A stretch of DNA of 64,000 bases from Collinsella sp. AM18-10 (GCF_003471585.1 NZ_QRJO01000005.1:62001-126000), one strand, 5' to 3'. Numbered from the stretch's first letter, positions 23,502 to 32,831 are shown. The notes: generated from the sequence alone by a model not told the origin. Made by a program: numbers and translations.

Positions 23502-25406
23502 ATGGAACAGATTATCTTGAACATACTCGAGGCTCTGCGTCGCGGCGAGACTGTGGACGACAAAGCGCTCGTCAAATTGATACATGCCGAGGCGCGCCGC
23601 GAGGGTGCCGACAAACGCGATTTGGCTAAGCGCCGTCTGCTGCCGTTCTACCAGCGGGTTAAACGTGAGGAGCCGGCTCGGTGGGCTGCGTGGAATGTCG
23701 ATTCCGATCTGGAACGTCAACTGCTGCAGGTGCTGCGTATGAAGCCGCGCCGCACGGCTTCGGGCGTGGCGACCATTACCGTCATCACCAAGCCGTGGCC
23801 CTGTTCGGGCGATTGCCTGTTTTGCCCCAACGATCTGCGCATGCCCAAAAGCTATCTGCATGCCGAGCCGGCGTGCGCCCGTGCGGAGCAAAATTGCTTT
23901 GACCCGTATCTGCAGGTGAGTGCCCGTTTGACGGCGCTTTCGCAAATGGGGCATGCGACCGATAAGATTGAGCTCATTGTGCTCGGCGGTACCTGGAGCG
24001 ACTATCCGCAAGGGTATCAGACGTGGTTTATGTCGGAGCTCTTCCGCGCGCTCAATGACGATGCCGTGGCTGGTGTGGCGGCTAACCCCATGTTGGCGCG
24101 TCCGGGCATCAGTCGTGCCGAGGCGGGGCGTCTGCTCGATGACGCTCCCGCCGATGCCCTGCCGCCTGTGGTAGCAGAGCGCCGCGAGCGCTATCGGGCC
24201 GCCGGCATTGCGACAGATGAGGTCGAGCTTGCTGCCGGCGTTGCCGACGAGCAGGGGCGTGTGGATGATGCCGTGGGCGGCTATAACCGTGCGGTGCGTC
24301 GTCTGTACGGTCCCGGTACGCCGTGGGGCGAGGTCACTGAGTGGCAGACGGCAACGATGGAGGAGCTCGAGCGTCAGCAGCGTATCAATGAGACGGCGAA
24401 GCATCGCGTGGTGGGACTCGTTATCGAGACGCGCCCCGATGCTGTAACGCCGCAGGCGCTTACGCTCATCCGCCGCCTGGGCTGCACCAAGATCCAGATG
24501 GGTATCCAGAGCCTCGACCAGCACCTGCTCGATATCAACGAGCGTCGCATTTCGGTGGCGCAGATCGAGCGGGCGTTTTCGCTTGCGCGCCTGTTTGGCT
24601 TTAAGATCCACGCGCATTTTATGCTTAACTTGCTGGGCGCCACGCCCGAGGGGGACAAGCGCGACTACGAACGCTTTATGACCGAAGGGGCCTTTATGCC
24701 CGACGAGGTCAAGGTCTACCCGTGTGCGCTCATCGAGGGCTCGCGTCTGGTGGGCTGCTATGAGCGTGGCGAGTGGCGCCCCTATACCGAGGAAGAGCTG
24801 CTTGATGTGTTGGCCGATGACATCGTGGTGACGCCGGCGTTCTGCCGCATCAGTCGCATGATCCGCGACTTTAGCTCCGACGACATCATGGTGGGCAACA
24901 AGAAGCCCAACCTGCGTCAGCTCGTCGAGAATCGCTTGGCGGCTCGGGGTGACGGTGCGACGGTGCGCGAGATTCGCTATCGCGAGATCAGCACGGCGGG
25001 TGCCGACCTGGATGAACTGTTTCTTGATGAAGTCGCTTACGAGACGCCGGTGACGCGTGAACGCTTTTTGCAGTGGGTGACGCCCGAAGGCAAGATCGCC
25101 GGCTTTTTGCGCCTGTCGCTGCCCGACCGTTCGTTTGTTGCCGCGCACGCGGACGAGCTGCCGACGGGGCCGGAGGAGGCGATGATTCGCGAGGTACACG
25201 TGTATGGTATGGCGGCACGTGTGGGCGATCAGGGCCAGGCGGCTCAGCATCACGGTCTGGGGCGTCTGCTCGTGGAGCGCGCGTGCCAGATTGCTCGGGA
25301 TGCGGGGTATACGCACATCAACGTGATCAGCGCGATTGGCACGCGCGAGTACTATCGCCATCTTGGTTTTTATGACCATGGCCTTTATCTGCAAAAGGAG
25401 CTCTAG
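23502..25406 (+). CDS. elp3: Elp3-family radical SAM/acetyltransferase, tRNA wobble-uridine modification
   Basis: 634 residues. The radical SAM segment is KPWPCSGDCLFCPND, followed by YLHAEPACARAEQNCFDPY and LIVLGGTWSDYP, all typical of Elp3. NETAKHRVVGLVIETRPD is the second conserved block. The C-terminal 140 residues are a GNAT domain with GLGRLLVERACQIA and GTREYYRHLGFYD. Elp3 adds a carboxymethyl group to U34 of tRNA using acetyl-CoA. Its stop is directly followed by the next ATG, so it shares a transcript with a spermidine-synthase-like gene. The divergently placed Trm9-like enzyme could methylate its product. Confidence 0.93.
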   Translation: MEQIILNILEALRRGETVDDKALVKLIHAEARREGADKRDLAKRRLLPFYQRVKREEPARWAAWNVDSDLERQLLQVLRMKPRRTASGVATITVITKPWPCSGDCLFCPNDLRMPKSYLHAEPACARAEQNCFDPYLQVSARLTALSQMGHATDKIELIVLGGTWSDYPQGYQTWFMSELFRALNDDAVAGVAANPMLARPGISRAEAGRLLDDAPADALPPVVAERRERYRAAGIATDEVELAAGVADEQGRVDDAVGGYNRAVRRLYGPGTPWGEVTEWQTATMEELERQQRINETAKHRVVGLVIETRPDAVTPQALTLIRRLGCTKIQMGIQSLDQHLLDINERRISVAQIERAFSLARLFGFKIHAHFMLNLLGATPEGDKRDYERFMTEGAFMPDEVKVYPCALIEGSRLVGCYERGEWRPYTEEELLDVLADDIVVTPAFCRISRMIRDFSSDDIMVGNKKPNLRQLVENRLAARGDGATVREIRYREISTAGADLDELFLDEVAYETPVTRERFLQWVTPEGKIAGFLRLSLPDRSFVAAHADELPTGPEEAMIREVHVYGMAARVGDQGQAAQHHGLGRLLVERACQIARDAGYTHINVISAIGTREYYRHLGFYDHGLYLQKEL

Positions 25407-26285
25407 ATGAACAAACCGAGTGTTTCTGCCGGCGTCGTTGCCGGCGTTGCTCTGGGAGCTGCGGCGCTTGGTGCGGCCGCCGTCGCTGTTCGTGCTGCCT
25501 GTCTGCAGGTTGCGCGAACTCGCAATGGGTTGGCGCGTGTGAAACGCATGCACGACGAGAGCGGTGACGAGGTCCGTGTGCTCGTGCAGGGCGGCGTCTA
25601 CCAAAGCGCGAGTTACGTTGGCGAGCGCTGGGCGGAGCCCGTCTTTGCGTACTATCGTGCGTTTGACGACGTATTTGAGGCCGAGGATGCGATGCGCGAC
25701 GTTTATGGTCACGGCGTCGACCGCATGCTTATGCTGGGCGGCGGTGGGTTTGCCTATCCCAAATTTGCGCTGATGTCGCACGAGAGTTTGCGCATGGACG
25801 TCATCGAGTATGACGCAGAGATTACGCGTCTGGCACGTCGTTGGTTCTATCTGGACGAACTGGAGCGCACGGTGGGCGACCGCTTGCGGGTGATTACCGC
25901 CGAGGCTCGTTCGTATCTGGGCGTGACGAGCGTGGGCCATCGTCGCTACGACGTGGTCGTGAGCGATTGCTTTGGCGGTGCCGAGCCCGTACGCGAGCTG
26001 GCGACGGTTGAGGCGTTGCGTTTGGTGCGAGGCAGCCTGAACCCCGGGGGTATCTACGCGGCCAATATCGTGAGCGCAAACGAGGGGAGCGACGTGACGT
26101 TCCTGCGCGACTGCGCTGCCACGGCACTCGAGGTATTCGCCCACGCTTGGGTGGTCCCATGTGGCGATGCGGAGTTCGGCGGCGAGGAGAACTACCTGCT
26201 CATCGCCAGCGACGGCGACTACGCTTTTGCCGAAGCCGTGCCCTTCGACACCGACTTCCTCGGCACCGTCCTCCACGACAAGTAA
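25407..26285 (+). CDS. Membrane-anchored spermidine-synthase-like protein
   Basis: 292 residues. An Ala/Val-rich transmembrane helix covers about 9-32. The rest is a spermidine-synthase-type Rossmann domain: RMLMLGGGGFAYPK (nucleotide site), MDVIEYDAEITRLAR (acidic motif), YDVVVSDCFGG and LNPGGIYAANIV. Members of this type without the full polyamine-binding site are usually of unknown function. It abuts elp3 with no gap. A SAM-dependent or polyamine role at the membrane is possible. Confidence 0.78.
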   Translation: MNKPSVSAGVVAGVALGAAALGAAAVAVRAACLQVARTRNGLARVKRMHDESGDEVRVLVQGGVYQSASYVGERWAEPVFAYYRAFDDVFEAEDAMRDVYGHGVDRMLMLGGGGFAYPKFALMSHESLRMDVIEYDAEITRLARRWFYLDELERTVGDRLRVITAEARSYLGVTSVGHRRYDVVVSDCFGGAEPVRELATVEALRLVRGSLNPGGIYAANIVSANEGSDVTFLRDCAATALEVFAHAWVVPCGDAEFGGEENYLLIASDGDYAFAEAVPFDTDFLGTVLHDK

Positions 26286-26311
26286 GTCTCCCCGTCCCAA
26301 AAAGACTGGTT

Positions 26312-28756
26312 TTATGTGTGGTCGCGCCAGCTGCGGACACGCTGCTTCATGCCCTCTATGTCGAGCACGCCTTCGGCGAAGCCCTTGCGCACGAGCTCCT
26401 CGGGAACGTACTCGTCGTAGCGATCAAAATAAGGCACCTCGCCGGGATAGACGAGCTCGATGGGATTGAAGTCCTTCTCGGCCTCGGCGGCGAGCACCTC
26501 AAAGAACGTCTCCTCGTCGGCCTTCATCTTAAACTGCATAAAGTACGGGCGTGACGGGTCGAGTCCGCGAAGGCCCAGCTCAGCGGCGCATTTGATTTTA
26601 AGCATGCGCTCGAGTGCTAGGAAGGCGTAGCTGCCCAACCAAGGGAAGAGCACCCAGGTGTCGCCACCCAGGTTGATGAGCGGCTTAGTTCCCGCGCCCG
26701 AAATCTCGGCGGTATGACGAGCCTGCGCCAAGCGAGCCCGTGCGTTACCCATGAGGTACGGATATGCCGCGTGCTCGTTGAGCGCCTTGCGCATGCGCTC
26801 GAGCACATGTGTGTTGATGTCGCCAGGGCAGTCGCCAAAGTAGGCCGGCACCCGGCCTTTGACCTGCGTGGCAAAGACGGTATGGCGCTTCCAGTCCACT
26901 TCTTCGACAATCCAGCAATGGCCGGCGATGGCAATGCGCTCACCGGGCGGGGGCGGATTGACGATCGTGCCCAGCTCGGCCGATTCGCTCCGGACGGTAA
27001 ACTCCTCGTTTTCCTGGAACACGGCGTAGAACTTAAAGTTGTTGATGATGCGCTCGCCCGCGAGACCCACGATGAGTCCACCGCCCTCGGTGACCTGGAT
27101 GTGGTCGATCTTGATGAGGTGGCGCAGCAGTACGCGATAGTCATCGGCCGAGACGCGGTGGAAATAGCTCAGCGTGAGCACGCGCTGAGCAAGCTCGGCC
27201 GGTGTGAGTTCGCCGGTGCTGGCGAGCGTCGACATGGTCTGGTGATAGAGCAAGCTGTAGGGGAGTCGATCGAGTTCGGGTGGCTCGACCCACTTTTCTT
27301 CGCGATAGAGTTGTACGAGCGCGATGCCCTGCAGGAGCTTCCACGGAATGGTCTCGGGCATCATCGTGCGCGGCTCGGGCTCTTCCTCGCGCATGACAAA
27401 CCACATCTCGGGTGGAAGATCGCGGCGTCCCGTGCGGCCCATACGCTGCAAAAAGGAGCTGACGGTAAACGGTGCATCGATCTGGAACGCGCGCTCCAGG
27501 CGACCGATATCAATGCCGAGCTCCAGCGTAGAGGTGGTGACGGTCGTCTGCGCCTGTTCCTCGTCGCGCATAAGCTCCTCGGCCGTCTCGCGCAGCGATG
27601 CCGAAAGATTGCCGTGGTGGATGAGAAAGCGGTCGGGCTCGTGCCGGCTCTCGCAGTAGCTACGCAGCATGGAGCATACGGCCTCTGCCTCCTCGCGCGA
27701 GTTGGCAAAGACCAGGCACTTGCGGCCGCGCGTATGCTCAAAGATATAGCCCATACCGGGGTCGGCGTTTTCGGGCGCGATGTCGGTGGGGTTGAGGAGC
27801 GCCTGCTCAGCGGCCTGGGGGATATCGACTTCGCCCTCGGGGGCCGAGGAAGTGCGACGGTCTTTGGGAGCGGCCTTTCCCTGCGCCTGCTTGCGACGTT
27901 GACGGCGTTCTTCCTGTTTAAGCTGTCCGCTGTGGCGCATATCTTGTCCGGATGCGGGCAGTGCCGCGGGTGCCGCTGCCTCAATGCGCTCGCATGCGAG
28001 CACCTCAGCTTCCTGCGGACCTGCGCTCTCGAATCCTCGCTGCTGCGCCTGAGGACCCGAGTTATAGAAGTGCTCCATGGAGATGCGCCACACGCGGCGC
28101 GGTTCTTCAAAGCGGGGGATAACGCAGTCGCGCCCCGTTCCCTGTGAGAGAAAGGCACCCGTGCGCTCGGGGTCGCCGATGGTAGCCGAAAGGCCAATGC
28201 GGCGAGGTTGCACGCCGGCCATGCGTGAAAGACGCTCGATAAGGCAGAGCGTCTGCCCGCCACGGTCGCCGCGCATGAGCGAGTGGACCTCATCGATGAC
28301 CACATAGCGTAGGTCGCAAAACATGCGCGGGATCGCCATGTGCTTATGGATTAAGAGTGCTTCGAGTGACTCGGGCGTAATCTGCAAGATACCGCTCGGT
28401 TTTTTGATGAGCTTAGCCTTGTGCGACTGCGAGACATCGCCATGCCAGTGCCAGACAGGGATATCGGCCTCTTCGCAGAGGTCGTTGAGGCGGACGAACT
28501 GATCATTGATGAGCGCTTTGAGGGGGCCGATGTAGAGGGCGCCCACGCTCGCGGGCGGATTCTCCCAAAACTCGGTCAGGATGGGAAAGAAGGCCGCCTC
28601 AGTTTTGCCAGATGCCGTGGATGCCGTCAAGAGCACATTATCTTGCGTGTTAAAGATGGCATCGGCTGCTGCAACCTGGATAGAGCGTAAGCTCTCCCAA
28701 TCGTGGGAGTAGATGAAGTCTTGGATAAACGGGGCATATCGGTCAAAGGCGTTCAC
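26312..28756 (-). CDS. Lhr-like SF2 DEAD/DEAH helicase, third gene of TerB operon
   Basis: 814 residues from GTG 28756, which has AAAGGAGG directly upstream; an ATG 14 codons earlier lacks one. Motif I is TASTASGKTEAAFFP, motif II IDEVHSLMRGDRGG, motif III GLSATIGDP, motif V TSTLELGIDIG and motif VI LQRMGRTGRRD. A low-complexity, basic insert of about 110 residues separates the two RecA folds. The C-terminal third is unassigned and resembles the Lhr-type extension. It follows the BrxD-like ATPase gene by 117 bp with a hairpin between. Likely unwinds DNA as part of the three-protein module. Confidence 0.88.
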   Translation of the reverse strand: MNAFDRYAPFIQDFIYSHDWESLRSIQVAAADAIFNTQDNVLLTASTASGKTEAAFFPILTEFWENPPASVGALYIGPLKALINDQFVRLNDLCEEADIPVWHWHGDVSQSHKAKLIKKPSGILQITPESLEALLIHKHMAIPRMFCDLRYVVIDEVHSLMRGDRGGQTLCLIERLSRMAGVQPRRIGLSATIGDPERTGAFLSQGTGRDCVIPRFEEPRRVWRISMEHFYNSGPQAQQRGFESAGPQEAEVLACERIEAAAPAALPASGQDMRHSGQLKQEERRQRRKQAQGKAAPKDRRTSSAPEGEVDIPQAAEQALLNPTDIAPENADPGMGYIFEHTRGRKCLVFANSREEAEAVCSMLRSYCESRHEPDRFLIHHGNLSASLRETAEELMRDEEQAQTTVTTSTLELGIDIGRLERAFQIDAPFTVSSFLQRMGRTGRRDLPPEMWFVMREEEPEPRTMMPETIPWKLLQGIALVQLYREEKWVEPPELDRLPYSLLYHQTMSTLASTGELTPAELAQRVLTLSYFHRVSADDYRVLLRHLIKIDHIQVTEGGGLIVGLAGERIINNFKFYAVFQENEEFTVRSESAELGTIVNPPPPGERIAIAGHCWIVEEVDWKRHTVFATQVKGRVPAYFGDCPGDINTHVLERMRKALNEHAAYPYLMGNARARLAQARHTAEISGAGTKPLINLGGDTWVLFPWLGSYAFLALERMLKIKCAAELGLRGLDPSRPYFMQFKMKADEETFFEVLAAEAEKDFNPIELVYPGEVPYFDRYDEYVPEELVRKGFAEGVLDIEGMKQRVRSWRDHT

Positions 28757-28837
28757 GGGGCCTCCTTTCAACAACGAATTTCTCAACGCGGCTGGCAACG
28801 GCTTGCTGCATTACTGCTTCAACGTTTGCCCAGATAA

Positions 28838-28874
28838 AACCTGCCAAAATAAACCTGTCCCTTTTTGGTAGGTT
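28838..28874. repeat. GGGAC-type palindrome between ATPase and helicase genes
   Basis: AACCTGCCAAAA (28838-28849) pairs with TTTTGGTAGGTT (28863-28874); the loop carries CCTGTCCC. It starts at the ATPase stop codon and could attenuate helicase expression. Confidence 0.7.
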
Positions 28875-30177
28875 AGATGGTGAACTCGGCGAAGTTGCGG
28901 TCGCCGCCTGCGGTGCCGGTGTCGCCTGTTGCGGCTGCCGGCGCCAGCGCGTCGCCGCCGACGCTTTGCAGCAGCTCGGCCACGTTGGCGTCGGGGTTTT
29001 GGCATAGGATGTCGAGCAACTCGATAAAGTCACGAATGACCTCGCGCGGCGTCAGGTGCGTGTCGGCTCCCACACGACCGAACTCAATCTTGAGGAAGTC
29101 AACCAAGTCGTTTTCGGTCAGCGTGGGCGTCCAGCCAAAGTAGCCGGCGTGAATTTGCATGAGTTTTTCGATCAGCACCAGCAACTCCTCGTAGGTGAGT
29201 GGTTGCAGGCGGATGATGGGCGCAAGCATGTCCTTAAGGTCCTCGCGCGCAAAGCGGCCCTGGGCGAGTCGGCTGCGTAGGGCCTCGTAGGAAAACACAC
29301 CGCGGCGGCGGTCCTCGATGGAGGTCGGCGTGCCACCCATGATCATGCCCAGGTACTGCGCCTTGCCCTGAAGTGTGTCGTTGTACATGGTCAGGATCTT
29401 CTCGTAGTTGTACTGGCGCGTGATGGCGTTGGGAATCTTATACAGATTCACGAGCTCGTCGATGAGCACCAGCATGCCCTTGTAGCCGCTGCAAACCAAA
29501 AAACGCGCGATGAGTTTGACGTAGTCGTACCAGTCATCGTCGCTGATGATGGTTGAGGACCCCAGTTCGGCGCGAGCCTCGCTCTTGGTGCGGTATTCGC
29601 CGCGGATCCATTTGGTCACGCGGCTCATGGCCTCTTCGTCGCCCTCGGATACGGCCGTGCGATAGCGGCGAAGCATGCGGGTGAAGTCGAAGCCGTGGAC
29701 CATCTCCTCGAGCGGGGACAGTTGGGCATTGACGACCGACTCGTCGACGTTGGCACACGAGGCGACCCAGCGATCCAGAATAAGGTTGAGCGCACCGCCC
29801 TCGGGGCGCGTCTTGGTCGATATATTGCGGATGAGCTCGCGGTAGGTGGCAAGGCCCTGCCCCTGACCGCCCTGCAGGCGTCGCTCGGGCGACAAGTCGG
29901 CATCGGCGACGACGAATCCCTCGCCCATGGCGTGCGTGCGGATGGTCTGGAGCAAAAAGCTCTTACCGGCGCCGTAGCGACCGACTAAAAAGCGGAAGCT
30001 CGCGCCGCCATCGGCGATGAGACTTAAATCGGTGAGCAGGGCGCGGATCTCGACCTCGCGCCCTACGGTGATGTAAGGAAGGCCGATGCGCGGGACCACG
30101 CCGCCCTTGAGCGAGTTGAGAATGACGGCAGCGACGCGCTTGGGCACGCGGGGTGCTGCGGATGCGGTATCACTCAT
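28873..30177 (-). CDS. BrxD-like P-loop ATPase (DUF2791 family), second gene of TerB operon
   Basis: 434 residues. Walker A is GRYGAGKSFLLQTI near residue 66, Walker B is MLVLIDELVNLYKI near 236, with a sensor region LGMIMGGTPTSIED after it. This is the layout of DUF2791 / BREX-type ATP-binding proteins related to BrxD and BrxC. There are no BREX methylase, PglZ or BrxL genes nearby, so it is not BREX itself. The ATG overlaps the stop of the TerB gene by 8 nt, which implies coupled translation in fixed ratio. Likely drives or loads the partner helicase on DNA. Confidence 0.85.
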   Translation of the reverse strand: MSDTASAAPRVPKRVAAVILNSLKGGVVPRIGLPYITVGREVEIRALLTDLSLIADGGASFRFLVGRYGAGKSFLLQTIRTHAMGEGFVVADADLSPERRLQGGQGQGLATYRELIRNISTKTRPEGGALNLILDRWVASCANVDESVVNAQLSPLEEMVHGFDFTRMLRRYRTAVSEGDEEAMSRVTKWIRGEYRTKSEARAELGSSTIISDDDWYDYVKLIARFLVCSGYKGMLVLIDELVNLYKIPNAITRQYNYEKILTMYNDTLQGKAQYLGMIMGGTPTSIEDRRRGVFSYEALRSRLAQGRFAREDLKDMLAPIIRLQPLTYEELLVLIEKLMQIHAGYFGWTPTLTENDLVDFLKIEFGRVGADTHLTPREVIRDFIELLDILCQNPDANVAELLQSVGGDALAPAAATGDTGTAGGDRNFAEFTI

Positions 30178-31909
30178 GGTCTAGGTATCCTCTCACGTCT
30201 GCTTCGTAGTCCTCGATAATCTGCGGCCCTGCCGCGCCGAATTCGATAACGGTGTCTCCCACCAGGTCAAAGAGCGCCTCGTTGATGGTATCGACAAGCA
30301 TGTCCTCACTCTTGCCCGACTGCGCCACCGCCGATGCCGTCTGCGCTGCGTTTTGCTCGAGTAGTGCTCGAAGATAGGCGTCTGCGGCGGGATCGAGTGC
30401 GGACGCGGTGTCAGCGGACGTGGGTGCTGGTGCGAGGAGCGGGGCCACGACGCCAAACTGCTCGGTGGAGATGGTCGGCTCGCTAGCCTCGTCCTGCTGC
30501 ATGGTCGTCGCGACTGGTTCGGCGATCGTGCCGGCCACGGGCTTGGCTTCCCGTCGTTCGGCAACTGTCACCTCGGCATCCGCAAGCGTGCCGTCCTCGC
30601 GTTCCTCGTCGATCAAAAGCGCTTCGCGCGTTTGTGCGGCAGCGCTCCGAATGTGCCCCAGCTGGCTCAAATCGATATCGATCTTGACGGGCTGGTGTGC
30701 GGCGTCCCACGAAAGCCATGCCACAATCTCGTCATCGATAATCTTGGCCAGATATTTGGGGACCTTTTCTTCCTTAAGGGGATGGGCGGGGTCCAGCGCC
30801 AGGCGCAGGCGTTGGTCGCAGGCGCGCATCATTTCACCGAGCTTGCTGCTCTTTTGCCTGCTACCGTGAATCCGCATGCATTCCCAAAAACCGTTTTGGC
30901 AACGGTAGATATGGATGGGGTCCAGACGGTATTCGCAGTCCTCGTGGCGCTCGGGCGCAAAGAATACGGCCGAGGCAAACATGGTGTAGGGCATGGCCGT
31001 CTCCTCCCCAAATAAACTTGCCACGATGCCGGTCTTTCGGTGCGTGTCATAGTAGCGCGCCATGCGGACATACACGGCGCACGCCACGTGGCGCAGATCA
31101 CGGTGGTGGCTGCGGTCGAGCCGCGAGCTACTTAGGTTGTACGTGGAGAGGGCGTTGATGGCGGCCATGAGTCGCTCCTCGCGCACCTCATCGGGCGGAA
31201 GGGGGAGCGTGGGCTCGGAGGTTTTGCGACGCTTAGGGGTCTGGCCGGACGGTGCCGGTACAAGGTCTCGTGCCGCGCGCCGCAGTTCGATAAGGGCGTT
31301 ATCGAACATGACGGTTTTAGAGTCGCGAAGCAGCTTGGGGTCGAGCCCGTGGAACACGGCGTAATCTTGCAGCCACACGCGCGCAAACCGGTCGATGCCG
31401 GGCTCGAAGGCGCGATAGACATCCCAAAAAGCCTTGATCTTGTTAAAACCATCGAGTGGATTATCTACGCCAATGCCGCAGATCAGCTCATAGAGATACA
31501 GAAAGGCAAAGGACGTAGACGTTTCCTCGACGGTTCCGCGGCGCACTTGGGCACGCCAGGTAAAGTAGCCGCGCAGTTGCCGGTCGCTCATGGCGTTGTA
31601 GGTGGGAAAGTACGACTTAAAGGTGCCGTTGTAGGGACAGTCGTCCTCAAAGTCGGCCATCAGCAGGCCCTGGCGGTAAAAAAGCTCGGCTTCCGAAAGC
31701 CAGCGGCCCGCACCGCCCTTGGGGTCATCCTGCCAGCGCGATATCTCGCGCATTTTACGGTACTGGTCGGGGAGGAAATTCTGCATCTGTCGGCCGGTTT
31801 TGAGAATCGGCTCGTCTGCGTAGGTTTCGTTTGAGAAGCGGGCGGACTGATGGGTCCGGGCCTCGGCCATAATGCGCTCGATGAGCATCTTGATGTCCTG
31901 GTCGGCCAC
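30170..31909 (-). CDS. TerB-N/TerB-C domain protein, first gene of three-gene operon
   Basis: 579 residues from GTG 31909 with AGGAGG upstream. Residues from about 40 to 180 match the TerB-N domain (AMSDRQLRGYFTWRAQVRRG, SFAFLYLYELICGIG). The middle, with KKRRKTSEP-like basic linkers and helical blocks, and the C-terminal part (about 340-579) fit TerB-C. Comparative genomics of tellurite-resistance-related Ter systems links TerB-N/C proteins with SF2 helicases and ATPases in predicted DNA-processing or phage-stress modules. No signal peptide or membrane span. First gene of the operon, so it may be the sensor or scaffold. Confidence 0.82.
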   Translation of the reverse strand: MADQDIKMLIERIMAEARTHQSARFSNETYADEPILKTGRQMQNFLPDQYRKMREISRWQDDPKGGAGRWLSEAELFYRQGLLMADFEDDCPYNGTFKSYFPTYNAMSDRQLRGYFTWRAQVRRGTVEETSTSFAFLYLYELICGIGVDNPLDGFNKIKAFWDVYRAFEPGIDRFARVWLQDYAVFHGLDPKLLRDSKTVMFDNALIELRRAARDLVPAPSGQTPKRRKTSEPTLPLPPDEVREERLMAAINALSTYNLSSSRLDRSHHRDLRHVACAVYVRMARYYDTHRKTGIVASLFGEETAMPYTMFASAVFFAPERHEDCEYRLDPIHIYRCQNGFWECMRIHGSRQKSSKLGEMMRACDQRLRLALDPAHPLKEEKVPKYLAKIIDDEIVAWLSWDAAHQPVKIDIDLSQLGHIRSAAAQTREALLIDEEREDGTLADAEVTVAERREAKPVAGTIAEPVATTMQQDEASEPTISTEQFGVVAPLLAPAPTSADTASALDPAADAYLRALLEQNAAQTASAVAQSGKSEDMLVDTINEALFDLVGDTVIEFGAAGPQIIEDYEADVRGYLDHE

Positions 31910-31945
31910 CGCTCCTCCTCTCGAACGCAGCTACGGTGACCTCAT

Positions 31946-31976
31946 ATCATAGCACAGCATCAAACAGATGTTCGAG
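31946..31976 (-). promoter_or_regulatory. Candidate promoter of the TerB operon
   Basis: On the minus strand TGCTATGAT forms an extended -10 (31946-31954) in the 87-bp gap. GTTCGAG (31970-31976) and CTCGAAC (31920-31926) are inverted repeats flanking it, a possible operator pair. Confidence 0.4.
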
Positions 31977-31996
31977 ATACCGCTGCGTTGCTAGAT

Positions 31997-32713
31997 TTAG
32001 AACAGGAGGGCGTATATGACGGCGATGACGACGGAGGGAAGCATATTGGCCGTGCGGAAGGTCTGAGGACGGATGAGGTTGACGCCGACGCAGAAGATGA
32101 GCATGGAGCCTACGAGCGAAAGGCTGTTGAGGGCTGCTGTGGTCATGATGGGGGAGAGCGCGCCGGCAAACAACGTGATCGTCCCCTGGAACACGGCGAC
32201 GGGCAGGGCGGAGAAGATGCAGCCGCGGCCAAGCGAGGCCGTCATGGTGCAGACGATGATGCAGTCCAGTGCGCCCTTGAGGGCAAGCGTTGACCAGTCG
32301 CCGAGCAGGCCGTCCTGGATCGATCCCACAATGGCCATGGCGCCGATGCACACGGTGAGTGAAGTCGAGACAAAAGCGTTGGTGAACTCGTTATCGCCCT
32401 CACTGCCAGTCTTGCGCTTGAGCCATTCGCCAAGGTTCTCGATGGCGGCCTCCAAGTTGATGGCCTCGCCGATGAGCGAACCGAGCGCAAATGAGACGAT
32501 GAGCATGGTGGTACCGGTGGTCGCTAGCGCCTTTCCATCGATGATGAGCATCTTTTGCATGGTGCCGCCCAGGCCGATAAACAGGACGCACAGCCCCGAT
32601 GCTTTCATGAGCGTGTCTTGGATGCGCGGTGTGATGAAGCGGCCGCCCGCTAATCCCAAAAGACCGCCCGCAACTAAAAGCGCAACGTTGATGATTGTTC
32701 CCAAGCCCGGCAT
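31997..32713 (-). CDS. DUF554 membrane protein
   Basis: 238 residues from ATG 32713, with AGGAGGG upstream. Six or seven hydrophobic helices with conserved glycines: NVALLVAGGLLGLAGG, LFIGLGGTMQ, ALGSLIGEAINLE, GAMAIVGSIQDGL. This matches DUF554, a family of small inner-membrane proteins of unknown transport function. It precedes the TerB operon on the same strand with an 87-bp gap, but a candidate promoter lies in that gap. Confidence 0.88.
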   Translation of the reverse strand: MPGLGTIINVALLVAGGLLGLAGGRFITPRIQDTLMKASGLCVLFIGLGGTMQKMLIIDGKALATTGTTMLIVSFALGSLIGEAINLEAAIENLGEWLKRKTGSEGDNEFTNAFVSTSLTVCIGAMAIVGSIQDGLLGDWSTLALKGALDCIIVCTMTASLGRGCIFSALPVAVFQGTITLFAGALSPIMTTAALNSLSLVGSMLIFCVGVNLIRPQTFRTANMLPSVVIAVIYALLF

Positions 32714-32831
32714 GAGCCCTCCTGTATTGATGCCAACGTGGCAATCGTAGCAGAACGAAATGCGAGGCACATCGCGACTCATCTAATACGTTATATAAGT
32801 GGTATTAGGAATGATGCGCAGCATTTAAGCC

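Noticed and set aside
28873-30177. Calling the ATPase gene part of a BREX system
   Set aside because: No BrxA, BrxB, PglX, PglZ or BrxL is present; the partners are a TerB protein and a helicase.
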